DNA of 64,000 nt, from NCBI RefSeq assembly GCF_036634195.1, contig NZ_JAZIFY010000001.1, positions 4,660,501 through 4,724,500 on the forward strand, written 5' to 3'. The DNA comes from Streptomyces sp. P9-A4 (GTDB lineage: Bacteria; Actinomycetota; Actinomycetes; Streptomycetales; Streptomycetaceae). This document shows positions 58,805 through 64,000 of the stretch, piece after piece. The position numbers were made by a program, and so were the translations under genes. The notes below the pieces were generated by a model. That model saw only the letters and a list, made by a program, of their open reading frames with translations, did not search any database and was not told where the DNA came from. Within the stretch, counting starts at the first letter, position 1. Each line of letters opens with the position of its first letter.

Positions 58805-61341
58805 AGCCCGCAGCCCGAAGGCGGGGCGCCGGCATCGGCGCCCTGCTCGCCGCCGTCGTCCTCGCCCTGCTGCCGCTGCCCTCGGGGCCCGCGGCGGCGG
58901 CTGCCGGGCCCGACGGCTCGGCGCTGACGAAACGCGGCACCAAGGGCCCGTACGACGACTTCTCCGGCCTTGAGGTCACCGTCCACCAGACCAGGAACCT
59001 GCGGGCCCAGGGCCTCAAGGTGACCTGGAAGGGCGGGAAGCCGACCCAGGGCTACAACACCGACTACCTCCAGATCATGCAGTGCTGGGGCGACGACCCG
59101 GCCGGACCGAAGCGGGAGCAGTGCCAGTTCGGCGCCGGGAGCAAGGGCTCCGACTTCGGCGCCTTCGTCGGCAGCCGCCTCCTCCCGGTCGGCTCCGACC
59201 CGCTGGAGAAGCAGTACGCCGCGGAGATCCCCAGCCCGGAGTACCCCGGGCAGACCACCGATCCGTTCGTGCCCTTCACCCCCGTCTCCGGCCCGCCGAC
59301 GACCAAGCCCACCGACTGGACCTACTTCAGCTCCGGCGACACCAACGAGGAGTTCTTCGCCGCCACCCAGCCCGACGGCACCGGCGAGGCGGCCGTGAGC
59401 CTCCAGACCACCCGGGAGGCCCCGCACCTCGGCTGCGGCGACCCCGTCGGCACGGGCGCGGACGTCCGGGGCCGCGGCTGCTGGCTCGTCGTCGTGCCCC
59501 GCGGCTCCCACGACCCGAACGGCACCCCCGGCACCAACGGACGCCCGGTCACCTCCGCCCTCTCCACCACCAACTGGAACCAGCGGATCGTCTTCCCGCT
59601 CGACTTCCTTCCGGTCCGCGAGGCCTGCCCCGCCGACAAGGAGGAGCGCCGCATGACCGGCTCCGAGCTGGTCACCGACGCCCTCACCTCCTGGCAGTCC
59701 GCGCTCTGCGCCGAGGGCACCACCCGCTTCACCTTCACCCAGCGCGGCGAGGACCTGGCCCGGGGCAACCTGCTCAGTCCGACCGCCACCTCGCCGGGCC
59801 TCGCCTTCACGGTCCAGCCGGTGGAGGGCGGCGAGAAGGCGGGCTTCGTCCACGCGCCCGTCGCCGTCAACGGGCTCGCCGTCGGCCTGTACTGGGAGGC
59901 GGACAGCATCGGCCTCGTCAGGGACCTGAAACTGAACCCCCGGCTCCTGGCGAAACTGCTCACCGCCTCCTACCCGTACGACGTCCGGCTGCTCAGCAAC
60001 ACCGCGCCCGTCCCCGACCACCTCAAGGGCAACCCGGAGTCCGTCCTCCGCGACCAGGAATTCCTGGAACTGAATCCGGAGTTCACCCGGTTCCCGCAGG
60101 CCCCCCAGAATTACCCCGGCGGAATCATGGTCGCCGCCGACCGCTCCGACAGCGCCCGGGTCATCTGGGACTATCTGCGCGCCGACCGGGATGCGCGCGC
60201 CTTCCTGGCCGGAAATCCGGACCCCTGGGGAACGAAGATCAACCCCTACTTCAAGAATCTCGGGCTCGCCACGGCGGGCTCCGACGAATTCATGAAGGCG
60301 GACCCCACGGAAACGGAACTCGTGCTGCCGCCGAAGGCCATCAAGTACGGCCAGGTCGACCGCTCGCCGTACGCCCTCGACATGCACGACGCCGCACGCT
60401 GGGTCCGGCGGGGCACCAACGGGGCCAAGGACCAGGTGGCCACCGACACCGTGACCAACGAGCTGAAGCTCGTCAGCAGCGACATCCGCCCCGGCGGCCG
60501 GCGCGCCTACGGCATCGTCGACGCCGCCACGGCCGCCCGCTACCAGCTCCAGATCGCCGCCCTGCCGAACGCCGACGGCAACTTCGTCCGGCCCAGCACC
60601 CCGTCCCTGCTCGAAGCGGTCGGGCAGCTCAAGGACTCGGCCGTCCCCGGCGTCCTCGCCCCCGACCCGACCCGGGCCAGGAAGGGCGCCTACCCGCTGA
60701 CGGTCGTCACCTACGCGGCGGCCTCCACCGCCCTCCCGGCGGACGCCCGCCGGGACTACGCGCGCGTGCTGCGGTACGCGGCGGGACCCGGACAGAAGCA
60801 GGGCACCGCCCCCGGTGAGCTGCCCCTGGGCTACGCCCCGCTGCCCGCGAAGCTGAAGGCGCAGACCGTGGCCGCGGCCGGCCGGCTGGAGCGCGGCACG
60901 CCGTCGGGTCCCGGCACCACCGGGGGGACGGACTCCGGTTCCGGCTCGTCGACGGGCACCGGCTCCGCCACGGGCGGTTCCGGGGACTCCGGCGGTACGG
61001 GGACGGGCGGCGCCACGGGCGGCGGCTCCGGCGGTACGGCCGGCGGGGGCGCGGCGGGCTCCTCCGGCGGGACCGGCGCGGCCGGCGGCTCCGGCACCAC
61101 GGGCGCGAGCGGCGCGTCCGGCGGCGCGGGCGGCTCCGGCGGCTCCACCGCCGAGCGGCTCGCCGACACCGGCAGCACCCCCTCCCAGGTCCTCGGCGTC
61201 GTCCGCTGGGTCCTCCTCGCGGTCCTCGTCGCCGGCGGCCTCGCGGGCCTCGCGGGACCCGTCGTCCTGGGAATCGCCGGGCGTCGCCGGATTCCCTCGG
61301 ATTCACCTAGGACAGGAATTCGTAACCTGAAGAGCGGCTGA
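58801..61341 (+). CDS. Large surface PBP-like protein with LADTG sorting signal
   Basis: An 846-residue exported protein. Signal peptide (about 1-35), unique Cys-containing N-domain (about 60-290), and a central part (about 350-640) with PstS-like elements (PVAVNGLAVGLYWEAD; LNPRLLAKLLTASYP; GIMVAADRSDSARVIWDYL). A Gly/Ser/Thr linker (about 700-780) leads to LADTG (about 784), a hydrophobic helix and Arg/Lys-rich tail. LAXTG plus helix plus basic tail is the class E sortase substrate pattern. ATGA overlap with the upstream gene. Ligand unknown. Confidence 0.82.
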   Translation: MKPAARRRGAGIGALLAAVVLALLPLPSGPAAAAAGPDGSALTKRGTKGPYDDFSGLEVTVHQTRNLRAQGLKVTWKGGKPTQGYNTDYLQIMQCWGDDPAGPKREQCQFGAGSKGSDFGAFVGSRLLPVGSDPLEKQYAAEIPSPEYPGQTTDPFVPFTPVSGPPTTKPTDWTYFSSGDTNEEFFAATQPDGTGEAAVSLQTTREAPHLGCGDPVGTGADVRGRGCWLVVVPRGSHDPNGTPGTNGRPVTSALSTTNWNQRIVFPLDFLPVREACPADKEERRMTGSELVTDALTSWQSALCAEGTTRFTFTQRGEDLARGNLLSPTATSPGLAFTVQPVEGGEKAGFVHAPVAVNGLAVGLYWEADSIGLVRDLKLNPRLLAKLLTASYPYDVRLLSNTAPVPDHLKGNPESVLRDQEFLELNPEFTRFPQAPQNYPGGIMVAADRSDSARVIWDYLRADRDARAFLAGNPDPWGTKINPYFKNLGLATAGSDEFMKADPTETELVLPPKAIKYGQVDRSPYALDMHDAARWVRRGTNGAKDQVATDTVTNELKLVSSDIRPGGRRAYGIVDAATAARYQLQIAALPNADGNFVRPSTPSLLEAVGQLKDSAVPGVLAPDPTRARKGAYPLTVVTYAAASTALPADARRDYARVLRYAAGPGQKQGTAPGELPLGYAPLPAKLKAQTVAAAGRLERGTPSGPGTTGGTDSGSGSSTGTGSATGGSGDSGGTGTGGATGGGSGGTAGGGAAGSSGGTGAAGGSGTTGASGASGGAGGSGGSTAERLADTGSTPSQVLGVVRWVLLAVLVAGGLAGLAGPVVLGIAGRRRIPSDSPRTGIRNLKSG

Positions 61342-61381
61342 AAGTGGTGGTCGCCGCCTTCGCCGTACGGAATTGTTGTTC

Positions 61382-61405
61382 CCGGCCGGTCGACGGACCG
61401 GCCGG
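61382..61405 (+). terminator. Terminator in the Pst-like cluster
   Basis: A perfect 10-bp stem (61382-61391 with 61396-61405) and GACG loop, followed by an unusually A/T-rich stretch. Splits the cluster into two transcripts. Confidence 0.75.
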
Positions 61406-61472
61406 ATAAAGAAATCCGGATTTTGCTTGTGCGTCCATTCCATGGCATCCGTTTCCACGGAGGAGATCAGAA

Positions 61473-62447
61473 GTGAACGTCAAGTCCCGCGCTCGTATCG
61501 GTGCCGCCCTCGGTGTGGCCGCCCTCGGTCTCGGTGTCGCCCTCGCCCCCGCCGCGCAGGCCGACCCCAGCCCGGTCACCCAGTACCGCACGCTCGCCGG
61601 CGTCGGCTCCGACACGACCCAGGACGTCGTGAACGGCCTCGGCAACGTGGTCGTGAACGCCTTCGGCCAGAAGATCATCGCGTCCTGGGACGCCACCGGC
61701 ACCGCCACCGTCAAGACCAAGGCGACCGGCTGTGTGATCAACCGGCCCAACGGCTCCTCGGGCGGCATCGACGCCCTGCGCAACGCCGTGGACACCAACT
61801 CCGGCTGCCTCGACTTCGCCCGCTCCTCGCGCGGCCCGGTCGACAACAGCACCACGGACCTCACCTGGATCCCCTTCGCCAAGGACGCGGTGTCCTGGGT
61901 GAAGCGCTCCGACAGCGCGCTGCCCGCCGACCTGACGGTGGCCCAGCTGAAGGCCGTCTACGAGTGCACCACCACGTCCCTCAACGGCGTGGCCCTCACC
62001 CCGATCCTGCCGCAGGCCAACTCCGGCACGCGTCAGTTCTTCCTCTCCTCCATCGGCGTGACCACCCCGGGCACCTGCGTCCAGCAGGGCGTCCAGGAGA
62101 ACGACGGCACCGTCCTCGACAGCGCCGGTGACATCGCGCCCTACTCCGTCGCCCAGTACACGGCGCAGGAGAAGGCCGTCGTCACGGACCGCCGCGGCGC
62201 CGCCGTGCTCGGCTCCGTCGCCGGTGTCGCCCCGCGCAACACCGACAAGACGCTGAACCCGCTCTTCAGCATCAAGCGCGACGTCTACAACGTCGTCCCG
62301 ACGGCGAAGCTCACCAACGCCACGATCGCCCAGACGTTCGTCGGCTCGGCCTCCAAGGTCTGCGCCGCCGGCACCACGATCACCAACTACGGCTTCGGCA
62401 CCCTCGGCGCCGACTGCGGCACCACCACCCTCAAGGGCGAGCGCTGA
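61473..62447 (+). CDS. Secreted PstS-like binding protein (short)
   Basis: A 324-residue exported protein with Sec signal (about 1-31, AQADP) and a PBP-like fold: GVGSDTTQDVVNGLG (about 44-58), RPNGSSGGIDAL, WIPFAKDAVSWVKRSD and LPQANSGTRQFFLSSIG (about 180-196), arranged as in PstS. No lipobox and no anchor, so secreted or wall-trapped. GGAGGAG lies about 7 nt before the GTG. Own transcript between two hairpins, which could allow high expression. Confidence 0.85.
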   Translation: MNVKSRARIGAALGVAALGLGVALAPAAQADPSPVTQYRTLAGVGSDTTQDVVNGLGNVVVNAFGQKIIASWDATGTATVKTKATGCVINRPNGSSGGIDALRNAVDTNSGCLDFARSSRGPVDNSTTDLTWIPFAKDAVSWVKRSDSALPADLTVAQLKAVYECTTTSLNGVALTPILPQANSGTRQFFLSSIGVTTPGTCVQQGVQENDGTVLDSAGDIAPYSVAQYTAQEKAVVTDRRGAAVLGSVAGVAPRNTDKTLNPLFSIKRDVYNVVPTAKLTNATIAQTFVGSASKVCAAGTTITNYGFGTLGADCGTTTLKGER

Positions 62448-62473
62448 TCACCAGGCTCCCCTGACCGCACACC

Positions 62474-62499
62474 GGCCGGGCACCCTCGGGTGCCCGGCC
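62474..62499 (+). terminator. Terminator between PstS-like and Ig-like genes
   Basis: A perfect 11-bp stem (62474-62484 with 62489-62499) around CTCG, 26 bp after the stop. Confidence 0.8.
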
Positions 62500-62584
62500 C
62501 CCCGGCGTATCCCGCAGCAGCGATCACCACGAACCGTCACCGGTCACCACCCGGCCCCGCCCCGCCTCGGAGGAACTCCACCCC

Positions 62585-63814
62585 ATGAACCCGGTCGCAC
62601 CCCTCAGATCACCCGTGGCCATGCTCACGGCGCTCGCCCTCCTCTGCGGCACGCTGGCGATCGTCCTGGCCATGTCCACGCCCGCCTCCGCCCTCACCCG
62701 GCACGGCACCTTCACGCTCACCCCCGCCTCCGGCACCCTCGCGGCCGGGCCGGTCTCGCTCACCGCCGCCGGCCCCTGCCCCACGCCCGCCGATGCCGCG
62801 AAGCCGTACGTCAAGGGCGTCCTCGCCCTCGTCAACCCCGGCGACCCGACCCTCACCGCCCCCATCGCCGAGGTCGTGCCCGGCGGCCCGCTCGGCACCA
62901 CCCCGATATCCGGCACCCTCGGCGCCTCCGGCGCCGGCTTCGGCACCCTCCAGGAGCGGCTGCGCGAGATCGTGCCCTCCGGGCCCATGGACGGCCGGTA
63001 CGAGCTGCGGCTCTTCTGCGAGACGGCGGACGCGGAGACGCGGGCCGAGTACTTCTCCCAGCTGATCGAGGTCACCGGGGACGACTGGGCGGCCGTCGGC
63101 CAGCAGGCGACCAACCTGACGGTCTCCACCGACAGCGCCCTCCCGCCCGCCGGCCGCCCCTACCCGGTCCGGGCCGAGGTCCAGCCGGCGAGCGCGGCCG
63201 GTACGGTCACCTTCCTCACCCTCGACAGCAACGGCGAGCCCGTGGAGCTGGGGACGAAGGAACTCGTCGACGGCAAGGCGGAGGTGACCGCCACCATGCC
63301 CGACACCGTCAACCTGGACATGGCGGTCCTGGCGCAGTTCACGCCGGCCGACCCCGCCGCGTACACCGCCGCCTCGTACCTCGCCGTGTTCACCGCGGGC
63401 CCGGCCACCACCCCGACCCCGACCGGCACCCCGACCGGCACACCGACCGGTGAGCCCACCCCCACCGGCACCCCGACGGGCGAGCCCACCGACGGGCCGA
63501 CGGACGGACCCACCGACGAGCCGACCGACGAGCCCACCCCCACGGACAGCACCGGCCCCACGCCGACCGCGACCGACTCCACCGGCGGCAGCGGCACCTC
63601 CGGCGGTACGGACACCTCGGGCGGCTCCGGCACCTCCGGCGGCGACAGCGGCTCCGGCTCCACCGGCGGCACCACCACCAACGGCGGCAACGGCTCCCTC
63701 GCCGCCACCGGCTCCACCGCCGCGTCCGCCGCCCTCGGCTCGCTCGCGCTCTGCCTCCTCGGCGCGGCGGCCGTCATCCAGACCCGCCGCCGCAAGGGCG
63801 GCGCCCGCCCGTGA
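62585..63814 (+). CDS. Ig-like surface protein with LAATG sorting signal
   Basis: A 409-residue exported protein. Signal (about 1-38), two beta-rich domains (about 40-165; about 175-275 resembling an Ig-like Big_3 domain with GTVTFLTLDSNGEPVELGT), then Thr/Pro/Gly/Asp/Ser-rich repeats (TPTG, EPTDGPTD) of about 85 residues. The C-terminus has LAATG, a hydrophobic helix and RRRKGG tail, the class E sortase pattern. GGAGG precedes the ATG. The GTGA overlap with the sortase gene strongly links the two. Confidence 0.85.
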   Translation: MNPVAPLRSPVAMLTALALLCGTLAIVLAMSTPASALTRHGTFTLTPASGTLAAGPVSLTAAGPCPTPADAAKPYVKGVLALVNPGDPTLTAPIAEVVPGGPLGTTPISGTLGASGAGFGTLQERLREIVPSGPMDGRYELRLFCETADAETRAEYFSQLIEVTGDDWAAVGQQATNLTVSTDSALPPAGRPYPVRAEVQPASAAGTVTFLTLDSNGEPVELGTKELVDGKAEVTATMPDTVNLDMAVLAQFTPADPAAYTAASYLAVFTAGPATTPTPTGTPTGTPTGEPTPTGTPTGEPTDGPTDGPTDEPTDEPTPTDSTGPTPTATDSTGGSGTSGGTDTSGGSGTSGGDSGSGSTGGTTTNGGNGSLAATGSTAASAALGSLALCLLGAAAVIQTRRRKGGARP

Positions 63815-64000
63815 CGACCGCACCGCCACCCACCGCCCCCCGCGCCGGGCTCGCCCTGGCCGGGGCGGCGCTGTCCGTGCTCGCGGCGCTGCTCATCGGC
63901 TTCGCCGCCAACCTCACCGTCCTCGGCCACCTCCAGCACGCCCGCGACCAGTCCACCGCCTACGACGAACTGCGCGAGCAACTCGCCCTCGGCACCGCCC
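63811..64000 (+). CDS. Class E sortase (5' part only)
   Basis: The first 63 codons: a Pro/Thr-rich start, one membrane helix (LALAGAALSVLAALLIGFAA) and FAANLTVLGHLQHARDQSTA followed by YDELREQLALGTA, as in Streptomyces class E sortases. The catalytic region lies beyond the window, so assignment rests on this N-terminus and the preceding LAXTG proteins. GTG overlaps the upstream stop. Confidence 0.75.
   Translation, partial: MTTAPPPTAPRAGLALAGAALSVLAALLIGFAANLTVLGHLQHARDQSTAYDELREQLALGTA

Overview
This 64 kb window is high-GC actinobacterial DNA, almost certainly a Streptomyces chromosome core region. The evidence is strong GC bias at third codon positions, many GTG starts, ATGA/GTGA start-stop overlaps, probable leaderless genes, several ECF sigma factors, an afsQ1-afsQ2-sigQ locus, class E and F sortase genes and no obvious TTA codons. 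The gene order resembles what I remember of the S. coelicolor sdh to afsQ region. That comparison is from memory and was not computed.

Layout. (1) 1-2.8 kb, minus strand: succinate dehydrogenase sdhC-sdhD-sdhA (sdhA cut by the window edge) preceded by an OHCU decarboxylase. (2) 3-9 kb: secreted GH20 hexosaminidase, a VapBC-type toxin-antitoxin pair, a Clp-N regulator with a striking operator-promoter, and an ECF sigma factor coupled to a membrane protein. (3) 9-13.5 kb: L,D-transpeptidase, acyl-CoA mutase large subunit, LeuE-type exporter, MerR regulator. (4) 13.5-20.8 kb: sialic acid/Kdn-type cell-wall glycan cluster (polysialyltransferase-like protein, GT2, a further putative transferase, CMP-nonulosonate synthetase fused to a HAD phosphatase, NeuB-like synthase, sialyltransferase-like protein). 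(5) 20.9-37.1 kb: M20 amidohydrolase, a nucleoside uptake and salvage block (BmpA lipoprotein, ABC ATPase, two permeases, cdd, deoA, and add further on), with a STAS protein, an ECF-SnoaL sigma factor, a second L,D-transpeptidase, a divergent MFS/LysR pair, a hydrolase and a GNAT protein between. (6) 37-46.9 kb: small secreted proteins, PspC and VanZ proteins, the lipoprotein-afsQ2-afsQ1 operon divergent from sigQ, a uridine kinase, and an FMN reductase-MFS operon controlled by a divergent TetR. (7) 47.0-47.9 kb: an intact-looking 890-bp IS5-type element. (8) 47.9-51.2 kb: deoC followed by two aldehyde dehydrogenase genes. (9) 51.5-64 kb: envelope block with a duplicated-domain secreted protein, class F sortase, PH-domain membrane protein, then a Pst-like cluster (pstC-like, pstA-like, three PstS-type binding proteins or relatives, two proteins with LAXTG-like sorting signals) ending in a class E sortase cut by the window edge.

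How the genes work together. A palindrome close to TCTACGCGCGTAGA recurs five times, before bmpA, the ABC ATPase, deoA, add and deoC. It ties nucleoside import, deamination, phosphorolysis, deoxyribose-phosphate cleavage and probably acetaldehyde oxidation into one inferred regulon spread over 29 kb. The 54.7-64 kb block couples phosphate-type permeases to wall- or membrane-anchored binding proteins and a dedicated sortase, with a PHO-box-like triple repeat upstream. This is the best candidate for an under-described system. Three independent tandem-repeat arrays start at the stop codon of the preceding gene. A 27-bp palindrome between two convergent genes looks like the joined ends of the IS5-type element and supplies both stop codons. 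No tRNA, rRNA, CRISPR array or prophage was seen.
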